5,489 nt of DNA from UBA1049 sp964525815 (GTDB taxonomy: Bacteria; Bacillota; Clostridia; Oscillospirales; CAG-382), in assembly GCA_964525815.1 (NCBI GenBank), contig CAZGJQ010000110.1, forward strand, positions 1-5,489. Reading direction: 5' to 3'. A program made the position numbers and the translations under genes. Below are positions 1 to 5,489 of this stretch, one piece after another (position 1 is the first letter of the stretch; every line of letters begins with the position of its first letter). The notes under the pieces were generated by a model. That model was not told the origin of the DNA. It ran no database searches and saw nothing but the letters and a program-made list of their open reading frames with translations.

Positions 1-580
1 CTTTGTCTATGCGGGTTCAATTTCTCTTAACAGATGGAAGAGTCTTCTTGATATTGCTTCTGTGCTGGACAGAGCCGATAAAGACGGATTTAAAAACGAG
101 TTTATAATGTATGTTCCGCCGGAACGTTTAGATTTTATGATTGACCAATTCAAGGATACCGGCGCAAATGTTTTTAGTTATGTAAGTAATGACAGGGTCT
201 CGGAAGTATATTCAAGCAGTGATGTGCTTGTTTTTACGGAATCATTTGATGAGAATATAAAGAGTTTTATAAAGTATTCTTTGTCAACAAAAATACCGGA
301 ATATATGGCAGCCGCAAAACCTATATTGGCTTATTTGGATAATAAATTGTTCAGTGCTAACTACTTAGAAGAAAAGGGGGCAGCTTGTGTTGCTAATAAT
401 AAATCACAATTATATACATTAGCTATTGAGCTTATAAAAAATGAATACTTAAGAAAGCAATTAGCCGAAAACTGTATGAACTGTGCAAAAAAAGAACACT
501 CGCTTGATAGTGTTAAAGCAAAGTTATATAGAGCAATTCAAGCTCCAGAACAATACTTTGATAAGGTAAATAAAGAATGA
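1..580 (+). CDS. GT4-like glycosyltransferase, C-terminal part (5' end outside window)
   Basis: The frame is open from base 2 to the TGA at 578-580, giving 192 visible residues. The true start lies upstream. The first visible residues (FVYAGSISLNRW) resemble the strand and loop that open the C-terminal Rossmann half of GT-B glycosyltransferases. Next come a helix, a strand (FIMYVPPE) and a stretch with VSEVYSSSDVLVF. The segment STKIPEYMAAAKPILAY matches the 'ST K-x-x-EY-x-AxgKPIL' nucleotide-sugar-binding region of GT4-type enzymes. A helical tail with many Lys and Glu follows. Inferred role: a cytoplasmic transferase adding one sugar to the lipid-linked repeat unit; donor and acceptor cannot be read from this half. 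The gene overlaps wzy by four bases. Base composition is AT-rich (15 of 60 G+C in bases 241-300), like wzy and unlike capE. An ATG-less internal start near base 62 is not needed, because coding similarity runs to the window edge. Confidence 0.85.
   Translation, partial: FVYAGSISLNRWKSLLDIASVLDRADKDGFKNEFIMYVPPERLDFMIDQFKDTGANVFSYVSNDRVSEVYSSSDVLVFTESFDENIKSFIKYSLSTKIPEYMAAAKPILAYLDNKLFSANYLEEKGAACVANNKSQLYTLAIELIKNEYLRKQLAENCMNCAKKEHSLDSVKAKLYRAIQAPEQYFDKVNKE
563..580 (+). promoter_or_regulatory. Weak RBS and ATGA stop/start overlap coupling the glycosyltransferase to wzy
   Basis: The glycosyltransferase stop TGA (578-580) and the wzy start ATG (577-579) share the sequence ATGA. The best Shine-Dalgarno-like match is AAGG at 563-566, ten bases before the ATG, which is weak. 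This layout usually means translational coupling, with ribosomes finishing the upstream gene re-initiating on the next. Confidence 0.6.
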
Positions 581-1854
581 ATTACAACCCAAATATACCT
601 CGTAATACATCTGTAGAATATAGAGCCAAATGGTCCTTTTCATTAATTCTAACTGGAATTGTTGTTGTGTTAAACAGCGGTTATGCTTTAACAGTTGGAT
701 ATAATAGAATAATTCCGCTCATAACAGCGTTGTTTGCCATTGTTTTATATATAAAAGCGAACACTGTAAGACCAGTATTTGCAGAGCGTTTAGAGCCGGA
801 AGATGTTCTGTTAATTGTTATGATTATAACAATGTTTTTGGCAGCTATTATTAATGATGACTTTTCCTCATGGCTTGAGTACTTAAGACTATTTGCAGTA
901 ATAGTTACTGCGTTTTGCATTGCGAAGATTCTGGAGATTAAAATATTTGCTCATTATTTTACATATATAATGCGCTTTATAACTGTTATCTCAATTGTGC
1001 TGTTCACTTTAATTGATAATTCAATAATATCGTTACCTATTATAAAAAATGGTATGGATGTAAGCTATTATACAGCTTATATTTTTTCCTGCAATTCGAG
1101 TGTTGTAAATCTAAGAAATTCAGGGATTTTTTGGGAAGCAGGGTTATTTGCAGCTTTTATTATGTTAGCACTAATCTTTGAGATTGTGTATATGCCGAAG
1201 AATAAATATAAAACATTATTTTATTTTGTTTATGGTTATGCTTTATTTAGCACAGAATCGACTGCTGCATATGTTTATATTTTAATGGCCGTAATTCTAT
1301 TGTTATCATATAAGGCTAACAACTTCATAAAGATTCTTCTTGTATCATCATTAATAATTGGGACGGTATACCTGTATCTTTATTATGATGAAATAATTGA
1401 TATTTTAATATCCTGGCAGCCAACTGTATTTAGGAAACTTTCTCTAGAGAATTTTTCTGTTACTGACAGAACGTATAATCCATTGGCAGATTTATTGATT
1501 AGTTTAGAATATCCGCTTGGAAGTGGTGTCGGTAGTGTTACCAACCTTTCAAAGGAATTTACGTGGAGGTACTTTGCTATTGATCTTAGAACACGCACAT
1601 CCACACTTACTTATTTCTTCGCTGCTTTTGGTATATTTAGCGGAGTTATATATAATTATTCGTGGATAAGAGGGTTGGCAAAGAAATCAAATTTAAAAAC
1701 CTTAACTAAGATTATTATAATCATTTCTGTGATTATGCTAGCAACTTCATCGCCACTTAACGCAAATATGACTTTTTGGATTATAGTATTCATGTTTACA
1801 AAAAATACAATATCAAGCAATAAAAACCATAGGAATGCAAAGCATATATCATAG
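577..1854 (+). CDS. wzy: Wzy-type O-antigen/capsule polymerase, polytopic membrane protein
   Basis: A 425-residue, very hydrophobic protein with about 11-12 likely membrane spans, including roughly residues 19-38, 43-61, 76-92, 101-118, 127-146, 186-206, 212-245, 249-268, 341-364, 375-395 and 397-408. Length and topology fit Wzy polymerases. Family-like motifs are visible: RNSGIFWEAG at 180-189 (the R-x-x-G-x-x-x-E-P/A-G pattern of O-antigen polymerase/ligase proteins), the following STEST at 225-229, and EYPLGSGVG at 311-319 at the end of a large hydrophilic loop (about 270-340). Wzy proteins join lipid-linked repeat units at the outer face of the cytoplasmic membrane. A WaaL-like ligase is the alternative fold relative, but the capsule-type neighbours favour polymerase. 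Sequence is strongly AT-rich (12 of 60 G+C in bases 1201-1260), as is usual for wzy genes. It starts inside the upstream stop codon and ends 18 bases before capE. Confidence 0.82.
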   Translation: MNYNPNIPRNTSVEYRAKWSFSLILTGIVVVLNSGYALTVGYNRIIPLITALFAIVLYIKANTVRPVFAERLEPEDVLLIVMIITMFLAAIINDDFSSWLEYLRLFAVIVTAFCIAKILEIKIFAHYFTYIMRFITVISIVLFTLIDNSIISLPIIKNGMDVSYYTAYIFSCNSSVVNLRNSGIFWEAGLFAAFIMLALIFEIVYMPKNKYKTLFYFVYGYALFSTESTAAYVYILMAVILLLSYKANNFIKILLVSSLIIGTVYLYLYYDEIIDILISWQPTVFRKLSLENFSVTDRTYNPLADLLISLEYPLGSGVGSVTNLSKEFTWRYFAIDLRTRTSTLTYFFAAFGIFSGVIYNYSWIRGLAKKSNLKTLTKIIIIISVIMLATSSPLNANMTFWIIVFMFTKNTISSNKNHRNAKHIS

Positions 1855-1857
1855 TAT

Positions 1858-1863
1858 AAGGAG
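1858..1863 (+). promoter_or_regulatory. Ribosome binding site of capE
   Basis: AAGGAG lies nine bases before the ATG at 1873. It is a strong Shine-Dalgarno site in the 18-base gap after wzy and supports the chosen start. Confidence 0.8.
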
Positions 1864-1872
1864 ACAGAACCA

Positions 1873-2892
1873 ATGTTTACCAATAAAACCTTACTTATTA
1901 CCGGAGGGACAGGCTCGTTCGGCAATGCCGTTTTGGAGCGGTTTCTGAATACAGATATAGGGGAGATACGCATATTTTCCAGAGATGAGAAGAAGCAAGA
2001 TGATATGCGGCACAAATATAATAATGAAAAAATTAAGTTTTATATAGGCGATGTTAGGGATATTGCAAGTGTAAAAAATGCAATGCACGGTGTCGATTAC
2101 ATATTTCACGCTGCGGCATTGAAGCAGGTACCCTCCTGCGAGTTCTTTCCGCTGGAGGCTGTAAAGACAAATGTTATCGGAACAGATAATGTGCTTACGG
2201 CTGCGATAGAAGCAGGGGTGAGCAAGGTTATTTGTCTCTCAACCGATAAAGCCGCTTATCCTGTTAATGCAATGGGTACAAGCAAGGCCATGATGGAAAA
2301 GGTGATTGTGGCAAAATCCAGAACGGTCTCGCCTGACAGAACCACTATTTGCTGCACCAGATACGGCAATGTCATGTGCTCCCGCGGAAGCGTCATTCCG
2401 CTCTTTATTGACCAAATAAAAGCGGGTAAACCGCTGACTGTTACCAGCTCCGATATGACCCGTTTTATTATGAGCCTTGACGAGGCGGTTGATCTTGTTA
2501 TATATGCATTTAAGAACGCTCAGAGCGGCGATATTATGGTTCAAAAAGCTCCCGCCTGTACAATAGGTGTGCTTGCTCAGGCGGTCAAGGAGCTGTTTAA
2601 TGCCGAAAATAATATAAAGGTAATCGGCATCAGACACGGAGAGAAGATGTATGAGACACTGCTGACAAATGAGGAGTGTGCAGGAGCAATCGACCTCGGT
2701 GATTTTTATCGTGTTCCCGCAGACAAGCGTGATTTAAACTATGACAAATACTTCTTGGGCGGAAACGGTGACCGCAACAAGCTTACAGAATTCAACTCAA
2801 ATAATACCGAATTATTGTCCGTAGAGAAGGTCAAGGAGAAACTCTCGGATCTTCAATATATAAAAGAACAGTTGAATATTGCAGTAAAATAA
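1873..2892 (+). CDS. capE: CapE: UDP-GlcNAc 4,6-dehydratase / 5-epimerase (UDP-L-FucNAc pathway, step 1)
   Basis: A 339-residue extended short-chain dehydrogenase/reductase, near the length of S. aureus CapE. Visible features: the NADP-binding glycine motif GGTGSFG at 11-17; SRDEKKQ at 36-42 after the second strand; DVRD at 60-63; AALKQVPSCEFFP at 81-93; the active-site run STDKAAYP at 123-130; then M134 and K138, where typical SDRs have YxxxK. This Met-for-Tyr change is known in CapE. RHGEKMYETL at 254-263 and the C-terminal VPADKRDLNY (281-290) and FNSNNTELL (307-315) also match the CapE/FnlA type rather than membrane-bound CapD/PglF. Known family role: converts UDP-GlcNAc to the 4-keto-6-deoxy-L sugar with epimerisation, feeding CapF. 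It is cytoplasmic and normally hexameric. Sampled G+C is 45-55%, clearly above the upstream wzy. The start is supported by AAGGAG and by the glycine motif beginning at residue 11. Confidence 0.95.
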   Translation: MFTNKTLLITGGTGSFGNAVLERFLNTDIGEIRIFSRDEKKQDDMRHKYNNEKIKFYIGDVRDIASVKNAMHGVDYIFHAAALKQVPSCEFFPLEAVKTNVIGTDNVLTAAIEAGVSKVICLSTDKAAYPVNAMGTSKAMMEKVIVAKSRTVSPDRTTICCTRYGNVMCSRGSVIPLFIDQIKAGKPLTVTSSDMTRFIMSLDEAVDLVIYAFKNAQSGDIMVQKAPACTIGVLAQAVKELFNAENNIKVIGIRHGEKMYETLLTNEECAGAIDLGDFYRVPADKRDLNYDKYFLGGNGDRNKLTEFNSNNTELLSVEKVKEKLSDLQYIKEQLNIAVK

Positions 2893-2934
2893 CCTGTTGT
2901 GTTTATAATGCGTCGGAGTAGTGAGTTTTCGCCG

Positions 2935-2940
2935 AAAGGA
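2935..2940 (+). promoter_or_regulatory. Ribosome binding site of the nucleotidyltransferase gene
   Basis: AAAGGA lies eight bases before the ATG at 2949, in the 56-base gap after capE, the longest gap of the window. The rest of that gap shows no convincing promoter or terminator. Confidence 0.65.
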
Positions 2941-2948
2941 TAGGATTT

Positions 2949-4166
2949 ATGAAACTAAGCGAACAGTTCATATTAAATATTCTAAAGAAATCGCTGTTCG
3001 ACCTTGAAATTTCTGAACATAAGCTGGAGGCAATTGACTGGAAAGGTGTTTTTTTAGAAGCTAAGCATCATACAGTGCTTCCTTTGGTGCTACAAGAAAT
3101 CGTTTCATCATCAAAGGAATATAAAGTCGAAGAAAGTGTTCTTAAAAGATGGAAAGCGGCTGTTAGTTATCAGGTTGCAACAAACCATAAGCTTATGTAT
3201 TGGCAAGATAGAGTTATAGAGCTGTTGGAAAAATCCGACATACCATATGCGGTACTTAAGGGTACAAGCGTAAGCTGTTGTTATAAAAAACCCGAACTAA
3301 GAGTTCTCGGAGACATAGATCTGCTGTTTAATGCCTCTGACTGTCAAAAAGCAACAGACCTCTTGTGTGAAAACGGGTATGAAAATTTAAACCTTAATCT
3401 TGCAATACATGAGGCTGTGCAACAAAAAGGTGTGCGTATTGAGCCGCATTATATGGTTGCGGAAATACCGGACAATAAAGCTGGTGAAAATATAAAAGCG
3501 TTTTTCGCTGATGCTTTGGATTGGGTGGAAGCGGAGAAGATTATTCCATATTCATTTAATGTTTTATCCCCGAGACATCAGTTTGTTGCTCTGCTTTTAC
3601 ATATGGAAAGGCATCTTTCGCATGATGGTATTGGGCTGCGTCAGCTTAGTGACTGGGCAATGTTCATAAATGCAAGAATCAATAATGAGCTGTGGGAGAA
3701 TCAAGTCAAGCCTGTTCTAAAAACATTTGGGTTGCTAAAATTTGCACAGGTAATTACCAAGGTATGCGTGTTGTACTTGGGGTTGGATTCAGTTAAGTTC
3801 AATTGGTGTATGGAAGCTGACGATAAATTATGCACTGGAATTATGCTATCTATTCTTCGTAGTGGGAATATGGGGCGAAAAGCAAGTGATAATGTTATGG
3901 TAAGAAGACTTTCTGCCTCGGAAAGTGAACATAACTCAGTTTTTAGGAACTTTTTTTTCCATATATGTTTTTTAGCTAACAGAGATTTTCCAATATGCAA
4001 AAAGTTTCCGTTCATACTGCCTTTAGTTTGGCTGTATATACCTATAAGACAAGTATTCCGTATAATAATGGGCAAACGAAAGAAACAAATTGTTCTAAAG
4101 ACCTTTCATGAAGCAAAAAAACAACAGAATATATACAAAGATTTAAGACTGTATGTAACTGATTAA
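2949..4166 (+). CDS. Nucleotidyltransferase-fold protein of the PF14907 (NTP_transf_5) type, function unknown
   Basis: A 405-residue protein resembling the 'uncharacterised nucleotidyltransferase' family often found in polysaccharide and peptide biosynthesis clusters. An N-terminal helical region (about 1-95) precedes IPYAVLKGTS at 98-107, the fold's entry motif. R118 and GDIDLLF at 121-127 follow, carrying the D-x-D pair D122/D124 expected to bind metal. RIEPHY at 163-168 would supply the third carboxylate (E165) plus H167. H218, R221, H222 and LRQLSDW at 230-236 form the conserved helical part after the catalytic domain. All catalytic-type acids seem present, so it is probably active. The C-terminal 353-372 region is hydrophobic with basic residues after it (KRKKQ, 376-380), possibly a membrane-contacting helix. 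Substrate cannot be deduced; transfer of a nucleotidyl group to a sugar, lipid or protein of the pathway is only inference. It separates capE from capF. A run of eight T lies at 3951-3958. Sampled G+C is 35-43%. Confidence 0.8.
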   Translation: MKLSEQFILNILKKSLFDLEISEHKLEAIDWKGVFLEAKHHTVLPLVLQEIVSSSKEYKVEESVLKRWKAAVSYQVATNHKLMYWQDRVIELLEKSDIPYAVLKGTSVSCCYKKPELRVLGDIDLLFNASDCQKATDLLCENGYENLNLNLAIHEAVQQKGVRIEPHYMVAEIPDNKAGENIKAFFADALDWVEAEKIIPYSFNVLSPRHQFVALLLHMERHLSHDGIGLRQLSDWAMFINARINNELWENQVKPVLKTFGLLKFAQVITKVCVLYLGLDSVKFNWCMEADDKLCTGIMLSILRSGNMGRKASDNVMVRRLSASESEHNSVFRNFFFHICFLANRDFPICKKFPFILPLVWLYIPIRQVFRIIMGKRKKQIVLKTFHEAKKQQNIYKDLRLYVTD

Positions 4167-4173
4167 TAATATT

Positions 4174-4180
4174 GGGGGAG
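4174..4180 (+). promoter_or_regulatory. Ribosome binding site that decides the capF start
   Basis: GGGGGAG precedes the ATG at 4184 by only three bases, a tight but usable spacing since the G run offers pairing further out. The same bases would be read as codons if an in-frame TTG at 4172 were used as start. That TTG has no ribosome binding site of its own, so the ATG at 4184 is the better start. Confidence 0.65.
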
Positions 4181-4183
4181 CCA

Positions 4184-5296
4184 ATGAAAATACTTATAAC
4201 CGGAGCAAAAGGCTTTGTAGGCAGTAACCTTGTTGCTGAGCTGAGCTGCAATAATGACCACGAGCTGTTTGAATATGATATAGATACCGACCCTGCTCTG
4301 CTGGATGAATACTGCGGAGAGTCGGAGTTTATTTTCCACCTTGCGGGGGTTAACCGCCCTAAGGAGCAAAGCGAGTTTATGGAGGGTAACTTCGGTTTTA
4401 CCTCCATGCTTTTAGATACGCTGAAAAAGCATAAAAACACCTGCCCGGTAATGATTTCCTCCTCAACACAGGCAGCGCTCTCCAATCCATACGGGGAGAG
4501 TAAAAGAGCGGGTGAGGAGCTGATGTTTTCGTATGCTGCCGAGACAAATGCGGAGGTTCTTGTATATCGCTTTCCGAATGTATTCGGTAAGTGGTGCCGT
4601 CCCAATTATAACAGTGCGGTAGCAACCTTTTGCCACAACATAGCTAACGATCTGCCCATCACTGTCAGCGACCGTAATATAACCCTTAATCTGGTTTATA
4701 TAGATGATGTTGTTAACGAGCTTGTGCATGCCCTGAACGGCAAAGCGAATAAAAAAGAGGATAATTACTGCTATGTTCCGGTTGTCCATACCGCAACCCT
4801 CGGTGAGATAGTTGACAATCTGTATTGCTTTAAGGATAGCCGCAATAAACGGAGCATCCCGGATATGTCCGAGCCGTTTGTTAAAAAGCTATACACTACA
4901 TACTTAAGTTATCTATCGGAGAATGAGTTCAGCTATCCCCTCAAAATGAATGTTGACGACAGAGGGAGCTTTACCGAGATAATACGAACACCGGACAGAG
5001 GGCAGTTCTCGGTCAATATTTCCAAGCCGGGTATTACCAAAGGCAATCACTGGCATCATACAAAAAATGAGAAGTTCCTTGTTGTGAGCGGGAAAGGTGT
5101 AATACGCTTCCGCAGGATTGGCAGCGACAAGGTTCTGGAATACTTTGTGAGCGGCGAAAAGCTGGAGGCTGTGGACATACCTCCGGGATATACCCACAAT
5201 ATCGAGAACCTCGGAGACACCGACCTTGTAACCTTTATGTGGGCGAGCGAGCTGTTTGACCCGGATAAGCCGGACACATATTTTTTAGATGTTTAA
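4184..5296 (+). CDS. capF: CapF: bifunctional SDR reductase / cupin epimerase (UDP-L-FucNAc pathway, step 2)
   Basis: A 370-residue protein, the same size class as S. aureus CapF. The N-terminal domain (about 1-245) is an SDR: GAKGFVG at 7-13 binds the cofactor, FHLAGVNRP at 51-59 is the conserved strand and loop, SSST lies at 92-95, and Y103-x-x-x-K107 within NPYGESK is the catalytic pair. RFPNVFGKWCRPNYNS at 129-144 is typical of CapF/FnlB. The C-terminal domain (about 250-370) is a cupin. Motif 1 is GNHWHH...E with H289, H291 and E296, and motif 2 is PPGYTHN with H338, giving a complete metal site. Known role: the cupin epimerises C3 of the CapE product and the SDR domain reduces the C4 keto group with NADPH, giving UDP-N-acetyl-L-talosamine (pneumosamine type). 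The start was moved from an upstream in-frame TTG to ATG 4184, giving MKILITGAKG. Sampled G+C is 45-55%, like capE. The gap to capG is 33 bases. Confidence 0.94.
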   Translation: MKILITGAKGFVGSNLVAELSCNNDHELFEYDIDTDPALLDEYCGESEFIFHLAGVNRPKEQSEFMEGNFGFTSMLLDTLKKHKNTCPVMISSSTQAALSNPYGESKRAGEELMFSYAAETNAEVLVYRFPNVFGKWCRPNYNSAVATFCHNIANDLPITVSDRNITLNLVYIDDVVNELVHALNGKANKKEDNYCYVPVVHTATLGEIVDNLYCFKDSRNKRSIPDMSEPFVKKLYTTYLSYLSENEFSYPLKMNVDDRGSFTEIIRTPDRGQFSVNISKPGITKGNHWHHTKNEKFLVVSGKGVIRFRRIGSDKVLEYFVSGEKLEAVDIPPGYTHNIENLGDTDLVTFMWASELFDPDKPDTYFLDV

Positions 5297-5315
5297 ATTT
5301 TTGATTTATATAGCT

Positions 5316-5321
5316 AAGAGG
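5316..5321 (+). promoter_or_regulatory. Ribosome binding site of capG
   Basis: AAGAGG lies eight bases before the ATG at 5330. A nearer ATG at 5322 is followed at once by TAA, so it cannot start a gene. The 33-base AT-rich gap contains no hairpin, which fits continued transcription from capF. Confidence 0.7.
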
Positions 5322-5329
5322 ATGTAAAA

Positions 5330-5489
5330 ATGACTAAATTGAAGCTGATGACCATACTTGGAACAAGACCGGAGATTATTCGCTTGTCCGAAACAATAAA
5401 GTGCGCCGACAGGTATTTCGAGCATATTCTTGTGCATACGGGGCAGAACTGGGACTACACGCTGAACCAGATTTTTTTTAAGGATTTGG
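5330..5489 (+). CDS. capG: CapG: UDP-sugar 2-epimerase, N-terminal 53 residues (3' end outside window)
   Basis: The frame opens with ATG at 5330 and runs off the window after 53 complete codons. A full-length member would be about 370-380 residues. The visible part carries GTRPEIIRLS at 11-20, the N-terminal signature of the non-hydrolysing UDP-GlcNAc 2-epimerase superfamily (WecB/MnaA/CapG/WbjD), and HTGQNWDYTLN at 36-46, followed by IFFKDL at 48-53. The IIRLS wording (WecB enzymes usually have IKMAP) and the position right after capF identify it as CapG/WbjD/FnlC rather than a ManNAc-forming WecB. Known role: C2 epimerisation of the CapF product to UDP-N-acetyl-L-fucosamine in the cytoplasm. 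A run of eight T at 5472-5479 lies within the coding frame. Because only one seventh of the gene is visible, integrity of the rest is unknown. Confidence 0.9.
   Translation, partial: MTKLKLMTILGTRPEIIRLSETIKCADRYFEHILVHTGQNWDYTLNQIFFKDL

Noticed and set aside
1873..2892. Membrane-bound CapD/PglF dehydratase for bacillosamine or D-QuiNAc-type sugars
   Set aside because: The protein is 339 residues with no N-terminal membrane spans and carries the CapE-specific C-terminal region and MxxxK.
2904..2909. TATAAT box in the capE-nucleotidyltransferase gap as an internal promoter
   Set aside because: No -35 match lies at 16-18 bases; the nearest TTGAAT at 2872-2877 is 26 bases away, and there is no TG extension. 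In DNA this AT-rich one TATAAT is weak evidence.
2912..2935. Possible hairpin TCGG...CCGA in the same gap
   Set aside because: The stem is only four pairs with a 16-base loop and no T run follows, so it is neither a terminator nor a convincing regulatory structure.
2949..4166. Antitoxin/toxin nucleotidyltransferase (MNT-HEPN or AbiE type) as a defence element in the operon
   Set aside because: Those are usually short or paired with a HEPN or second gene. This protein is 405 residues, has the LKG...GDIDLL layout and long helical C-terminus of PF14907-like proteins, and is surrounded only by polysaccharide genes.
4042..4605. Long open frame on the minus strand spanning the nucleotidyltransferase/capF junction (and shorter ones at 2239-2637, 1656-2015 and 3701-4075)
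   Set aside because: They lie opposite well-supported genes, show no recognisable domain, and read as low-complexity shadows of the plus-strand coding sequence.
4184..5296. RmlD-type dTDP-rhamnose reductase
   Set aside because: RmlD lacks the C-terminal cupin domain with the HxH...E and PxGxxH metal site seen here, and capE and capG flank the gene.
5297..5329. Terminator after capF
   Set aside because: The gap is AT-rich but holds no inverted repeat, and capG follows with its own ribosome binding site.

Overview
This window is an internal slice of a surface-polysaccharide (capsule or exopolysaccharide) biosynthesis operon. All genes lie on the + strand. The low-GC DNA, the AGGAGG-type ribosome binding sites and the close match of three enzymes to staphylococcal CapE, CapF and CapG point to a Firmicute. 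A gut-type Clostridia lineage (Oscillospiraceae or Lachnospiraceae) is my guess, not something the sequence proves.

Layout: (1) bases 1-580, the C-terminal part of a GT4-like glycosyltransferase whose start is upstream of the window. (2) 577-1854, a multi-membrane-span Wzy-type polysaccharide polymerase that overlaps the glycosyltransferase by ATGA. (3) 1873-2892, capE, a UDP-GlcNAc 4,6-dehydratase/epimerase. (4) 2949-4166, a stand-alone 'uncharacterised nucleotidyltransferase' family protein (PF14907-like). (5) 4184-5296, capF, a two-domain reductase plus cupin epimerase. (6) 5330 to the window end, the first 53 codons of capG, a UDP-sugar 2-epimerase. Intergenic gaps are 17-56 bases, no terminator is visible, and no stretch over 100 bases lacks a gene, so this reads as one transcription unit that runs past both ends of the window.

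Working together: CapE, CapF and CapG are the three known steps from UDP-GlcNAc to UDP-N-acetyl-L-fucosamine (UDP-L-FucNAc). Glycosyltransferases, including the partial one here, would build a lipid-linked repeat unit containing L-FucNAc, and the Wzy protein would polymerise it after flipping. The role of the nucleotidyltransferase is not known. It has the full catalytic signature of its fold and sits between capE and capF, genes that are adjacent in the classical S. aureus arrangement.

Spot counts of base composition differ by gene. The glycosyltransferase and wzy are about 20-30% GC, the nucleotidyltransferase about 35-43%, and capE and capF about 45-55%. This fits a mosaic locus in which a conserved sugar-nucleotide module was joined to polymer-specific genes. 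I see no evidence of a wholly new system. The most notable point is the nucleotidyltransferase interrupting the FucNAc module.
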